From Paracoccaceae bacterium (lineage in GTDB: Bacteria > Pseudomonadota > Alphaproteobacteria > Rhodobacterales > Rhodobacteraceae), in the NCBI GenBank assembly GCA_007121055.1, contig SKMM01000268.1:1-11053 (forward strand): a DNA stretch of 11,053 bases. Reading direction: 5' to 3'. Below, one piece after another: positions 1-6,523 of the stretch. Every line of letters begins with the position of its first letter. Position 1 is the first letter of the stretch. The position numbers were made by a program, and so were the translations under genes. The notes under the pieces were generated by a model that did not search any database, was not told where the DNA came from, and saw only the letters and a list, made by a program, of their open reading frames with translations.

Positions 1-2
1 AG

Positions 3-2624
3 TTCCTGATGGATATGGACACCGACCGGTTCTACTTCATCGAGGTCAATCCGCGGGTGCAGGTGGAGCACACCGTCACCGAGGAGGTAACGGGCATCGA
101 CATCGTCAAGGCCCAGATCCGGATCGCGGAAGGCGCCACCCTGTCCGAGGCCACCGGAAAACCCAGCCAGGGCGACGTGCAGCTGTCGGGCCACGCGATC
201 CAGTGCCGGGTCACCACCGAAGACCCGATGAACAATTTCGTGCCCGATTACGGGCGCATCACGGCCTATCGCTCGGCCACCGGGATGGGCATACGGCTGG
301 ACGGGGGTACCGCCTACAGCGGCGCCGTCATCACCCGCTATTACGACTCGCTGCTGGAGAAGGTCACCGCCTGGGCGCCGACGCCCGAGGAGGCCATTGC
401 GCGGATGGACCGGGCCTTGCGCGAGTTCCGCATCCGCGGGGTGGCGACGAACATCGACTTCGTGATCAACCTGCTCAAGCACCCCGAATTCCTCGGCGAC
501 GCGTACACCACCCAGTTCATCGACACGACCGATGGGCTGTTCAAGTTCCGCAAGCGGCGGGACCGGGCGACCAAGATCCTGACCTACCTCGCCGACATCA
601 CCGTCAACGGCCATCCGGAAGTGGCGGGCCGGCCCAAGCCGCGGCCCGAGCTGAAGGCGCCGCGCCCGCCCGAGTTCGAGGGCGCGCCGCCGACCGGCAC
701 TCGCACGATGCTCGACCGCGACGGCCCGCAGGCGCTGGCCGACTGGTTGCGGGATCAACCACATCTGCTGCTGACCGATACCACGATGCGCGATGCGCAC
801 CAGTCGCTGCTGGCGACCCGGATGCGCTCGCTCGACATGATCCGGGTGGCGCCGGCCTACGCCACCGGCCTGCCGCAGCTCTTCTCGGTGGAGTGCTGGG
901 GCGGGGCGACCTTCGACGTGGCGTATCGTTTCCTGCAGGAGTGCCCTTGGCAGCGGCTGCGCGACATCCGCAAGGCGATGCCGAACGTGATGACGCAGAT
1001 GCTGCTGCGGGGCGCCAACGGGGTGGGCTACACCAATTACCCCGACAACGTCGTGAAGTTCTTCGTCCGACAGGCGGCGGACACCGGGGTGGACGTGTTC
1101 CGCGTGTTCGACTCGCTGAACTGGGTCGAGAACATGCGCACCTCGATGGATGCGGTGCTGGAGACGGGCAAGGTGCTGGAGGGAGCGATCTGCTACACCG
1201 GCGACATCCTCGACCCCGACCGCGCGAAGTATGGCCTGAAATACTATGTGGCGCTGGGCAAGGAACTGCGGGACGCGGGCTGCCATATCCTGGGGCTGAA
1301 GGACATGGCGGGGCTGCTGAAACCCGCCTCGGCCTCCGTGCTGGTGCGCGCGTTGAAGGAGGAGGTGGGGCTGCCCATCCACTTCCACACCCATGACACG
1401 AGCGGGCTGGGCGGCGCCACGATCCTGGCCGCGGCCGAGGCCGGCGTGGATGTGGCGGATGCGGCGATGGATTCGCTCTCGGGCAACACCTCGCAGCCGA
1501 CGCTCGGGTCCATCGTCGAGGCGCTGCGCAACACGCCCCGCGACACCGGGCTCGACATGGCCGCGATCCGGCGGATCAGCGACTACTGGGAGCAGGTGCG
1601 CGGCCATTACGCGGCCTTCGAGACCGGCCAGCAGGCGCCCACCTCCGAGGTGTATCTGCACGAGATGCCGGGCGGGCAGTTCACCAACCTCAAGGCGCAG
1701 GCACGCTCGATGGGGCTGGAGGACCGCTGGCCCGAGGTGGCGCGGGCCTATGCCGACGCCAATGCGATGTTCGGGGACATCGTGAAGGTGACGCCGTCAT
1801 CGAAGGTCGTGGGGGACATGGCGCTGGTGATGGTGGCGCAGGGGCTGACGCGCGCGCAGGTAGAGGATCCGGGGGTCGAGGTGTCGTTCCCGGACTCGGT
1901 GCTGGACATGCTGCGGGGCAATCTGGGGCAGCCGCCGGGGGGCTGGCCCGCGGGGCTGGTGAAGAAGGCGCTGAAGGACGAGGCGCCCTTCACCGACCGG
2001 CCCGGTCTGCATGCCCATGCCATCGACATCGAGGACACGCGGACCCGCGTCATCGAGGAACTGGAAGGCTTCCGCGTCGATGACGAGGATCTGGCGGGGT
2101 ACCTGATGTATCCGAAGGTCTTTCTCGATTACATGGGGCGGCACCGGATCTACGGGCCGGTGCGGACCCTGCCCACGCGCAACTTCTTCTACGGGATGGC
2201 GCCGGGCGAGGAGATCGCGGTGGAGATCGACCCCGGCAAGACGCTGGAGATCCGGCTCATCACCGTGGGCGAGACCACCGAGGAAGGCGATGTCCGGGTG
2301 TTCTTCGAACTCAACGGTCAGCCGCGCACGATCCGGGTGCCCAACCGCAAGGTGAAGGCGGCGGCCCCCGCGCGGATGAAGGCGGCCGAGGGCAACCCGG
2401 CGCATGTCGGCGCGCCGATGCCGGGGGCGGTGGCGGCGATCGCCGTGAACCCGGGGCAGAAGCTGCAGCCGGGCGACCTGATCCTGACCATCGAGGCGAT
2501 GAAGATGGAGACCGGCCTGCACGCCGAGCGCGGCGGCACGGTGAAGGCCGTGCATGTCCAGCCGGGTGCCCAGATCGAGGCCAAGGACATGCTGATCGAG
2601 TTCGAGACCGAGGCGGAGGGCTGA
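3..2624 (+). CDS. pyc: Pyruvate carboxylase, 5'-truncated by the window edge
   Basis: Biotin enzyme that carboxylates pyruvate to oxaloacetate with ATP and bicarbonate (anaplerosis, cytoplasm). The reading frame is open from the first base, so the gene begins upstream; about 870 of the roughly 1,150 residues usual for the family are present. Visible in order: the end of the biotin carboxylase ATP-grasp (FIEVNPRVQVEH, nt 36-71), the biotin carboxylase C-terminal domain (to about nt 500), the carboxyltransferase barrel starting at DTTMRDAH (777-800), the lysine expected to be carbamylated in GLKDMAG (codon 1299-1301), the metal-binding HFHTHD (1380-1397), the PYC/OADA conserved domain (about 1600-2250), and a C-terminal biotinyl domain with EAMKMET, whose biotinylated lysine is codon 2502-2504. 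The single-chain order BC-CT-BCCP separates it from acetyl-CoA or propionyl-CoA carboxylase subunits. No frameshift is seen. It converges on the lytic transglycosylase gene. Confidence 0.97.
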   Translation, partial: FLMDMDTDRFYFIEVNPRVQVEHTVTEEVTGIDIVKAQIRIAEGATLSEATGKPSQGDVQLSGHAIQCRVTTEDPMNNFVPDYGRITAYRSATGMGIRLDGGTAYSGAVITRYYDSLLEKVTAWAPTPEEAIARMDRALREFRIRGVATNIDFVINLLKHPEFLGDAYTTQFIDTTDGLFKFRKRRDRATKILTYLADITVNGHPEVAGRPKPRPELKAPRPPEFEGAPPTGTRTMLDRDGPQALADWLRDQPHLLLTDTTMRDAHQSLLATRMRSLDMIRVAPAYATGLPQLFSVECWGGATFDVAYRFLQECPWQRLRDIRKAMPNVMTQMLLRGANGVGYTNYPDNVVKFFVRQAADTGVDVFRVFDSLNWVENMRTSMDAVLETGKVLEGAICYTGDILDPDRAKYGLKYYVALGKELRDAGCHILGLKDMAGLLKPASASVLVRALKEEVGLPIHFHTHDTSGLGGATILAAAEAGVDVADAAMDSLSGNTSQPTLGSIVEALRNTPRDTGLDMAAIRRISDYWEQVRGHYAAFETGQQAPTSEVYLHEMPGGQFTNLKAQARSMGLEDRWPEVARAYADANAMFGDIVKVTPSSKVVGDMALVMVAQGLTRAQVEDPGVEVSFPDSVLDMLRGNLGQPPGGWPAGLVKKALKDEAPFTDRPGLHAHAIDIEDTRTRVIEELEGFRVDDEDLAGYLMYPKVFLDYMGRHRIYGPVRTLPTRNFFYGMAPGEEIAVEIDPGKTLEIRLITVGETTEEGDVRVFFELNGQPRTIRVPNRKVKAAAPARMKAAEGNPAHVGAPMPGAVAAIAVNPGQKLQPGDLILTIEAMKMETGLHAERGGTVKAVHVQPGAQIEAKDMLIEFETEAEG

Positions 2625-2654
2625 TCCCCCCCCTGCGGGTCCGTGGCACCGAAA

Positions 2655-2730
2655 CCGGCGCCTCGGGGGCATCGAGCCCCCTCGGCGCCGGCGCGGGGCA
2701 AGCCGCGCGGGCCCGGCGGCGCAGGCCCGC
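2655..2730. terminator. Two GC-rich hairpins between convergent genes
   Basis: The 154-nt gap between pyc and the convergent transglycosylase gene holds no gene but has two inverted repeats. The first pairs 2655-2670 with 2676-2691: 14 G-C or C-G pairs broken by a 2x2 mismatch, with a 5-nt loop. The second pairs 2707-2713 with 2724-2730 around a 10-nt loop. Neither is followed by a T tract on either strand, so these are candidate bidirectional terminators by position and fold only; in GC-rich alphaproteobacteria intrinsic terminators often lack a clear U tract. Confidence 0.4.
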
Positions 2731-2778
2731 CGTCACCGCAGGCACGATCCCTGCCACCGCCGGGGCAGGGCGGCGCGG

Positions 2779-3360
2779 TCAGGCGCCGAGGATGGCGATG
2801 ACGTAGGCGCGGGTCTCGGCATAGGGGGGGATGCCGCCATGGCGGACGACCTTCTCTGGACCCGCATTGTAGGCCGCGAGCGCCAGCCGCCAGGACCCGA
2901 ACCGGTCGTACATCATCCGCAGGTAGCGTGCGCCGCCCTCGAGGTTCTGATCGGGTGAGTGTATGTCCACCCGCAGCAGCGCGGCGGTGCCCGGCATCAG
3001 CTGCGCCAGCCCCACCGCGCCCTTGGTCGACACCGCCGTCGGGTTCCAGGCCGATTCGCGCTGCACGAGGCGCAGGAACAGATCCTCGGGGACGGCATGA
3101 CGGCGGGCGGCGGCGCGTGCGGGCTCCAGCCAGGGCCCGCGATATCCCCCGCGCCAGGCGGGGATCGCGGCATCGCGCCGGGTCGAGGGGGGCAAAAGGC
3201 GGGCAGAGTGGGAATATTGCTGCGCAAGCCGGCCGTCGAGCAGCCGCGACTGCGTCTCCAGCGCCCGCATCCGCTCGGGGCTGGCGGGCAGGTTGCCCTG
3301 GGCCGGCGCCTCGGCCGCCACCAGGCAGACCCCCGCCGTGATCGCCAACATCCGCCGCAT
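2779..3360 (-). CDS. Secreted lytic transglycosylase, SLT domain
   Basis: A 193-aa peptidoglycan-cleaving enzyme predicted to act in the periplasm, splitting MurNAc-GlcNAc bonds with formation of 1,6-anhydro ends. The start is set by a strong AGGAGGG (3365-3371, complement strand) 4 nt before the ATG; upstream in-frame starts lack this. Residues 1-21 form a short signal peptide with a hydrophobic stretch ending near AEAPAQG. Residues 22-85 are a low-complexity linker. The SLT fold covers about 86-190: catalytic Glu102 in QRESAWNP, GLAQLMP at 117-123, the AYNAG motif at 163-167, and the closing PYAETRAYV at 179-187. All hallmark motifs are intact. It is divergent from ssb across 130 nt and convergent with pyc. 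Which transglycosylase subfamily it belongs to, and whether it is a housekeeping or a secretion-associated enzyme, cannot be decided here. Confidence 0.92.
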   Translation of the reverse strand: MRRMLAITAGVCLVAAEAPAQGNLPASPERMRALETQSRLLDGRLAQQYSHSARLLPPSTRRDAAIPAWRGGYRGPWLEPARAAARRHAVPEDLFLRLVQRESAWNPTAVSTKGAVGLAQLMPGTAALLRVDIHSPDQNLEGGARYLRMMYDRFGSWRLALAAYNAGPEKVVRHGGIPPYAETRAYVIAILGA

Positions 3361-3490
3361 CCATCCCTCCTGTCCGCCGCGGCGCATCCTAGCCGCCCGG
3401 GCCGTCCCGCGCCAGCACCGCGGCTTTCCCTGCGCCGCGCGCTGTGGTGTAAACGATGCCAAGTCACATCGCAGAATCGAGGAGGCGCCC
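3361..3490. promoter_or_regulatory. Divergent intergenic region, transglycosylase / ssb
   Basis: This 130-nt gap must carry promoters for both the leftward transglycosylase gene and ssb. Each gene has a clear ribosome-binding site at its edge (AGGAGGG 3365-3371 on the complement; GAGGAGG 3479-3485 for ssb, 5 nt before the ATG). I see no convincing -35/-10 pair; a weak TTTCCC (3425-3430) with TGTAAA (3449-3454) at 18 nt spacing is the best candidate for ssb. No GTTC-N7-GTTC alphaproteobacterial LexA box was found, so SOS control of ssb is not supported by this stretch. Confidence 0.3.
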
Positions 3491-3964
3491 ATGGCGGGGT
3501 CGGTGAACAAGGTCATCCTGGTGGGCAATCTGGGCCGCGACCCCGAGGTGCGGACCTTTCAGAACGGCGGCAAGGTCTGCAACCTGCGCATCGCCACCTC
3601 CGAGCGCTGGCGCGACAAGAACACCGGCGAGAACCGCGAGCGCACCGAATGGCACAGCGTGGCGATCTTCGCCGAGCCGTTGGCGCGCATTGCCGAGCAG
3701 TACCTGCGCAAGGGCTCCAAGGTCTACATCGAGGGGCAGCTCGAGACCCGGAAATGGCAGGACCAGTCCGGGCAGGACCGCTACTCCACCGAAGTTGTGC
3801 TGCGGCCCTATCGTGGCGAGCTGACGCTGCTCGACGGCCGCAGCGAGGGCGGTGGCGGGGGCGGCGGCTATGACCGCGGCGACGATTATGGCGGTGGCAG
3901 CCGGGCGCCGGCGGGCGGCATGGGCGGCGGGCGCAGCGATCTGGACGACGAAATCCCGTTCTGA
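3491..3964 (+). CDS. ssb: Single-stranded DNA-binding protein
   Basis: A 157-aa SSB that coats single-stranded DNA during replication, repair and recombination and recruits partner proteins. The start at MAGSVNKVILVGNLGRDPEV has GAGGAGG 5 nt upstream and matches the usual SSB N-terminus. The OB fold occupies about residues 1-112, with the conserved GNLGRDPE start and the WHSVAIF strand. A glycine-rich linker follows (about 116-148, including a run of seven glycines), and then the acidic tip DLDDEIPF, the canonical partner-binding end. The length is typical for bacterial chromosomal SSB. It lies just upstream of bcp with a 61-nt gap holding a perfect palindrome, so co-transcription with bcp is possible but not shown. 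Confidence 0.97.
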   Translation: MAGSVNKVILVGNLGRDPEVRTFQNGGKVCNLRIATSERWRDKNTGENRERTEWHSVAIFAEPLARIAEQYLRKGSKVYIEGQLETRKWQDQSGQDRYSTEVVLRPYRGELTLLDGRSEGGGGGGGYDRGDDYGGGSRAPAGGMGGGRSDLDDEIPF

Positions 3965-3970
3965 CCCCTT

Positions 3971-3986
3971 GCCGGCGCGCGCCGGC
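3971..3986. terminator. Perfect 16-bp palindrome after ssb
   Basis: Bases 3971-3986 read identically on both strands (GCCGGC, GCGC, GCCGGC) and can fold as a 6-bp stem with a 4-nt loop starting 6 nt after the ssb stop. No T tract follows. It is a candidate weak terminator or attenuator between ssb and bcp. Confidence 0.35.
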
Positions 3987-4025
3987 GCCCCAGACCCACA
4001 TCCGCACAGCCAACGGAGCCCAGCC

Positions 4026-4487
4026 ATGCCCGAGATCGGTGACACCGCCCCCGACTTCACCCTGCCCCGCGACGGCGGCGGCGAGGTCAGCCTCTCCGCC
4101 CAGCGCCCGAAGAAGGTCGTGGTCTATTTCTACCCCCGCGACGACACCTCGGGCTGCACCAAGGAGGCGCTGGGCTTCACCGAGGCCGCCGAGGAATTCG
4201 GGGGCGCCGACACGGTGGTCATCGGCATCTCCAAGGACGGCGTGGCCAGCCACGACAAGTTCGTCAAGAAACACGGCCTTTCGGTGATCCTCGGCTCGGA
4301 CGAGCATTCGGACGTCTGCGAACGCTACGGCGTCTGGGTCGAAAAGGCGATGTACGGCAAGAAATACATGGGCATCGAGCGCAGCACCTTCCTGATCGAC
4401 CGCGAGGGCCGCATCGCGCAAGTATGGAAAAAGGTTAAGGTTCCTGGCCATGTTGAGGCGGTTCTAGAGGCTGCGAAAGGCCTCTGA
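4026..4487 (+). CDS. bcp: PrxQ/Bcp-type peroxiredoxin with element-supplied 3' end
   Basis: A 153-aa thiol peroxidase of the Bcp/PrxQ family, reducing hydrogen and organic peroxides in the cytoplasm. GGAG (4015-4018) precedes the ATG by 7 nt. The peroxidatic cysteine is Cys44 in DDTSGCTKEA. The position five residues later, where many Bcp proteins have a resolving cysteine, is Leu49; the only other cysteine is Cys98 (SDVCERYG), so resolution would use Cys98 or an external thiol. The C-terminal region (MGIERSTFLIDREG, then QVWKKVKVPGHVEAVLEAAKGL) is complete in family terms. The odd point is its origin: codons up to GCG (4416-4418) use GC-rich host codons, while the last 22 (from CAA at 4419) are about 52% GC and duplicate, mostly with silent changes, a bcp tail at 8988-9065. 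The gene is therefore a working chimera of a host body and a mobile-element tail. Confidence 0.93.
   Translation: MPEIGDTAPDFTLPRDGGGEVSLSAQRPKKVVVYFYPRDDTSGCTKEALGFTEAAEEFGGADTVVIGISKDGVASHDKFVKKHGLSVILGSDEHSDVCERYGVWVEKAMYGKKYMGIERSTFLIDREGRIAQVWKKVKVPGHVEAVLEAAKGL
4419..4487 (+). repeat. Left bcp tail (attL side), element-derived
   Basis: Twenty-two codons plus TGA. Compared with the first 66 nt of the tail at 8988, I count 48 identical bases (about 73%) but 19 of 22 identical residues; 11 codons differ only silently. GC is 34/66 here against 47/66 in the other copy. The longest exact shared run is GGCCATGT (4446-4453 and 9015-9022). The codon style switches at CAA (4419), the same codon at which the displaced copy begins. 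Confidence 0.8.
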
Positions 4488-4724
4488 GCCCTGCGCCAAA
4501 TCGACCCCAAACAGGACATTCGTCGGAAGAAAATCGGAACGGGCGCCGCGGCGGCGAGCGGGTGGTTCGGCGGCATGCCGCATCCGGTACCAATGCCCGG
4601 CCGATGCCGCAGCCCGCGGACCGGTGGCGGACATTTGCTTTCTCTCTCCGCGCCCGAGAATCCGAAGTCCACCACCGGTCCCGAGCCGCGGCCGAAGCGC
4701 GCCCATTGGCACCGGATGGGCCTG
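4488..4724. other. Gene-free left end of the element
   Basis: These 237 nt lie between the bcp stop and the stop of the HNH gene. I find no frame with a plausible start, ribosome-binding site and product on either strand, and no integrase C-terminus. It does contain a 12-bp palindrome (GCGGCATGCCGC, 4570-4581), a 10-bp inverted repeat (4618-4627 with 4672-4681), and a 5-bp inverted repeat spanning the HNH stop (4719-4723 with 4734-4738). As the end of the leftward operon and the DNA next to the attachment site, it could hold a terminator, recombinase arm sites or a packaging signal; none is demonstrated. Confidence 0.6.
4618..4681. repeat. 10-bp inverted repeat beside the left attachment site
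   Basis: GGACCGGTGG at 4618-4627 and its exact complement CCACCGGTCC at 4672-4681 flank a 44-nt spacer that includes a pyrimidine-rich stretch (about 4635-4650). Each arm contains the palindrome ACCGGT. The spacing is long for a terminator; paired protein-binding sites are a possible reading. Confidence 0.4.
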
Positions 4725-5039
4725 CTACCAGATAGGCCAGCCGTCCGGGCCGAACTCCACCCGGCGGCGCGGCGTGCGGCCCTGCGCCCGCGCGGCCTCG
4801 GCGCTGGTCTTTGCCCGGTGACACGGATCGCAAATCGCGGCGAGGTTACCCGGGTCATCGGTCCCGCCCTGCGCCTTGGGCACGATGTGGTCCACAGCCG
4901 TCGCCGGGGTCAGGCGGCCCGCCTTGGCGCAGGTCTGGCACAGGTAGCTATCGCGGGCGAGGATGCGCTCGCGCAGCTTCACCCACCTGTGGCCATAGCC
5001 TCGGGCGTGCCGGCTGCGGTTGGTGTGCTGCCACGTCAT
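4725..5039 (-). CDS. Phage-type HNH endonuclease
   Basis: A 104-aa zinc-supported HNH nuclease of the kind found next to phage terminase and head genes, where such proteins can assist DNA packaging. The ATG overlaps the stop of the upstream gene by 4 nt (ATGA, 5036-5039), fixing the start by coupling. Motif residues: Cys34 and Cys37 (CQTC), Asp50-His51 (the DH of motif 1, in VDHIVPKAQGG), Asn65 (NLAAIC), then Cys70, Cys73 and His74 (CDPCH). The two CxxC knuckles probably bind one zinc. All catalytic positions are present and the length is normal for this compact family. It is the last gene of the leftward operon. A homing endonuclease is less likely given the small terminase and capsid genes in the same operon. 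Confidence 0.9.
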   Translation of the reverse strand: MTWQHTNRSRHARGYGHRWVKLRERILARDSYLCQTCAKAGRLTPATAVDHIVPKAQGGTDDPGNLAAICDPCHRAKTSAEAARAQGRTPRRRVEFGPDGWPIW

Positions 5040-5284
5040 CGGCGCCCCGCGGCGGTTTCCAACTCCAGCCGCAGCCCGCGCACCAGCGCCCAGGCGTCGT
5101 GCCACGGCCCCGGCCGCGACCATGCGGGCGGTGCATCCGCGTCGGTGGCCAGCGGCGAGGGCTGCCACGGGCGCAGGTCGAGCGCGCGGTGCAGCGCCAG
5201 CCGGTCCCCGGCGACGAAAGCCTCGACGGCCTCGGGCGTGATCCGGTGGCGGCGGGCCTTGGCGCTGCGGGCCTTCACCGGCAT
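5036..5284 (-). CDS. Small basic phage protein, MPVK family member 3
   Basis: An 82-aa protein of unknown function. It begins MPVKARSAKARRHRITPEAVEAF, then has LALHRALDLRPWQPSPL (about residues 29-45) and a Trp-rich C-terminal half. The start ATG lies in the end of the preceding gene with a 10-nt overlap (5275-5284), and GGAGGG sits a few bases upstream. The TPEAV-F, ALHRALxLxPWxxSPL pattern recalls an uncharacterised protein I have seen near terminase genes in alphaproteobacterial prophages; that is memory, not a search. The basic N-terminus suggests contact with nucleic acid or with another element protein. The HNH gene overlaps its stop by 4 nt. Confidence 0.8.
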   Translation of the reverse strand: MPVKARSAKARRHRITPEAVEAFVAGDRLALHRALDLRPWQPSPLATDADAPPAWSRPGPWHDAWALVRGLRLELETAAGRR

Positions 5285-5487
5285 GTGGCGCCCTCCAGCC
5301 CGGCGCGGATGTCGCGCATATCATCCGCCGAAAGCGCGCACAGCACCGGAACGCCCAGCGCAACGGCGAGGGCATCGTCGGCGACGTAGTGCGGCCCGAG
5401 GGCATCCGGCCCGACCTCGCGGAACCGGGCGACGGCCTCGGCCGTGATGCGGCGGCGGGCCTTGCTGGCGCGATGCTTCACCGGCAT
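5275..5487 (-). CDS. Small basic phage protein, MPVK family member 2
   Basis: A 70-aa protein of unknown function starting MPVKHRASKARRRITAEAVARF; the rest (PDALGPHYVADDALAVALGVP and ALSADDMRDI) is acidic and probably helical. It shares its first 20 or so residues in pattern (MPVKxRxxKARR, then ITxEAVxxF) with the next gene but not its C-terminus. The start overlaps the previous gene by 10 nt (5478-5487), in the string ACATGCCGGTGA, which ends one protein as TCR-stop and begins the next as MPV. A GGAG-type ribosome-binding site lies just upstream. The same overlap recurs at its own end. Confidence 0.78.
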   Translation of the reverse strand: MPVKHRASKARRRITAEAVARFREVGPDALGPHYVADDALAVALGVPVLCALSADDMRDIRAGLEGATCR

Positions 5488-5735
5488 GTCGAAGGCTCCC
5501 CGAATTGCTCCAGCGCCCACGGCTGGGCCCGGTTTTGCTGGAGCGGGTCACGGCCGCGCAGGAAGGCGTCGCCGAACTGCGCCCACGCCTCGCGGGCTTG
5601 GGCATGGGCGGCTGCATCGTCATGGATGCCGAACGGCCGCAGGTCGCCGAAGAAGTCGTGCCCGGTCTCGAAAAGCACCGACCACGCGGGCGCGGCATCG
5701 GCCCGGCGTTTTGCGGCGCGTCGCTTCACTGGCAT
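5478..5735 (-). CDS. Small basic phage protein, MPVK family member 1
   Basis: An 85-aa protein of unknown function beginning MPVKRRAAKRRADAAPAW, then DLRPFGIHDDAAAHAQAREAW and a C-terminal half rich in Gln, Phe and Ala. The start is supported by GGAGG (complement of 5743-5747) 7 nt before the ATG and by its place 1 nt after the small terminase stop. Only the basic N-terminus is shared with the two following genes; the body is different. It ends in TCR-stop because the stop overlaps the next start. It could be a head-completion or regulatory protein, but nothing in the sequence decides this. Confidence 0.78.
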   Translation of the reverse strand: MPVKRRAAKRRADAAPAWSVLFETGHDFFGDLRPFGIHDDAAAHAQAREAWAQFGDAFLRGRDPLQQNRAQPWALEQFGEPSTCR

Positions 5736-5736
5736 C

Positions 5737-6078
5737 TCAAAGCCTCCGGTTTGAGCGGAGCGCGGGCGGGCGGGCATCCTGCGCCGGCCCGTCCACGTCC
5801 AAGTCCAATTCGCGCACCAGCCGGGCGAAGGCGAGGCGGGCGTCGCGCTCGATGTTGACGGCCGGGTGCGGCTTGCGGCCCCCGTCGCCGGTGACACACA
5901 CCAGCCCCTCGGCGGCGACCAGATCGCGGGCCTGGGCGGCCCGGTCGAACGCCTCACACGCCAGCGTCAACAGGCGGGTGTGATGCGGCTCCAGCGCATA
6001 GTCCTCGTGAACCTGCACCCACCATGCGCCGGTGTCGGGGGCGAGATGGGCGGGCGGTTTCAGCTTGCGTGCGGGCAT
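5737..6078 (-). CDS. Phage terminase small subunit, P27 family
   Basis: A 113-aa protein of the P27-type small terminase family, which recognises phage DNA and hands it to the large subunit for packaging. It begins MPARKLKPPAHLAPDTGAWW, followed by helices with LLTLACEAFDRAAQARDLVAAEG and the family hallmark HPAVNIERDARLAFARLVRELDLD (about residues 71-94). The start has GGAGG (complement of 6086-6090) 7 nt before the ATG. A large subunit would normally lie nearby; none is present, so packaging would need a helper's large terminase or the gene has been lost. The 104-nt gap upstream is the widest in the operon. Confidence 0.87.
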   Translation of the reverse strand: MPARKLKPPAHLAPDTGAWWVQVHEDYALEPHHTRLLTLACEAFDRAAQARDLVAAEGLVCVTGDGGRKPHPAVNIERDARLAFARLVRELDLDVDGPAQDARPPALRSNRRL

Positions 6079-6182
6079 CTCTCGGCCTCCAGAAAATCGA
6101 ACCGGGGCGGGCTTTGTGAAAGGAAAGGGATGCCGCCGGTCCCCGCTCGGGCGGTCGGCAGGCTCAACACTCCCCCCCGGCC

Positions 6183-6338
6183 CTATGCCGGCTCGATCCC
6201 GAGGGCGGCCGGCTCGATCCCCTCGGGCAACTCGAAGGACACCACCACCTCGGCGCCGTCCGTATCCGTGTCGGCGAAGATGATGACGGTGCGGCCATCC
6301 TCGGCCAGAAGCACATCGGTCTGGTCGGGGCGTCTCAC
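6183..6338 (-). CDS. 51-aa protein of unknown function
   Basis: A tiny acidic protein: MRRPDQTDVLLAEDGRTVI, then alternating hydrophobic and acidic residues suggesting beta strands, ending in the repeat GIEPA-AL-GIEPA. I chose the GTG at 6338 because it overlaps the stop of the upstream gene (GTGA, 6335-6338) and has GGAGGG (complement of 6345-6350) 6 nt upstream; an ATG at 6365 would overlap far more and lacks such support. No family is recognised. Its position between a small coiled-coil protein and the small terminase suggests a head or packaging accessory, by context only. Confidence 0.65.
   Translation of the reverse strand: MRRPDQTDVLLAEDGRTVIIFADTDTDGAEVVVSFELPEGIEPAALGIEPA
6188..6221. 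repeat. Two 13-bp direct repeats, 21-bp period
   Basis: CCGGCTCGATCCC occurs at 6188-6200 and 6209-6221, a 21-bp unit step that encodes the doubled GIEPA end of the 51-aa protein. It looks like an in-frame duplication at the gene's 3' end. Confidence 0.6.
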
Positions 6339-6523
6339 TGGTCGCCCTCCGCTGGCCTCTGCCATCCTTGCGTCGTCACCCGGTGGCGCGGCTTGGTGGC
6401 CTTCTCCTGCGCGGCCTCCAGGGCGGCGATGCGCTGGCGCAGCGGTGCGACCTCGCGCTCGATCATGGCGGCGGCGCCCTTCACCACTTCGTCGGCGAGG
6501 CGGTCAACGTCGAGCCCGGCCAT
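6335..6523 (-). CDS. 62-aa protein with predicted coiled coil
   Basis: A small protein, MAGLDVDRLADEVVKGAAAM, followed by a heptad-like stretch IEREVAPLRQRIAALEAAQEK (about residues 21-41) that should form a short coiled coil, and then a basic tail. The start overlaps the capsid gene stop by 1 nt (TGATG at 6521-6525) and has GGAGG (complement of 6531-6535) 7 nt before it, so the reading is firm though the function is unknown. Being directly coupled to the capsid gene, it may be a capsid-associated or scaffold-like factor; this is inference from position. Confidence 0.75.
   Translation of the reverse strand: MAGLDVDRLADEVVKGAAAMIEREVAPLRQRIAALEAAQEKATKPRHRVTTQGWQRPAEGDQ

Noticed and set aside
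2928..3341. + strand frames over the transglycosylase gene
   Set aside because: The opposite strand encodes an intact SLT domain with signal peptide; these frames are low-complexity.
3361..3490. LexA operator controlling ssb
   Set aside because: No GTTC-N7-GTTC or similar dyad is present in the region.
3513..4451. 312-codon frame antisense to ssb and bcp
   Set aside because: It is a shadow of two clear + strand genes; no recognisable domain.
4464..4712. 82-codon leftward frame in the gene-free left end
   Set aside because: It runs into the bcp tail, has no good ribosome-binding site and shows no known motif.
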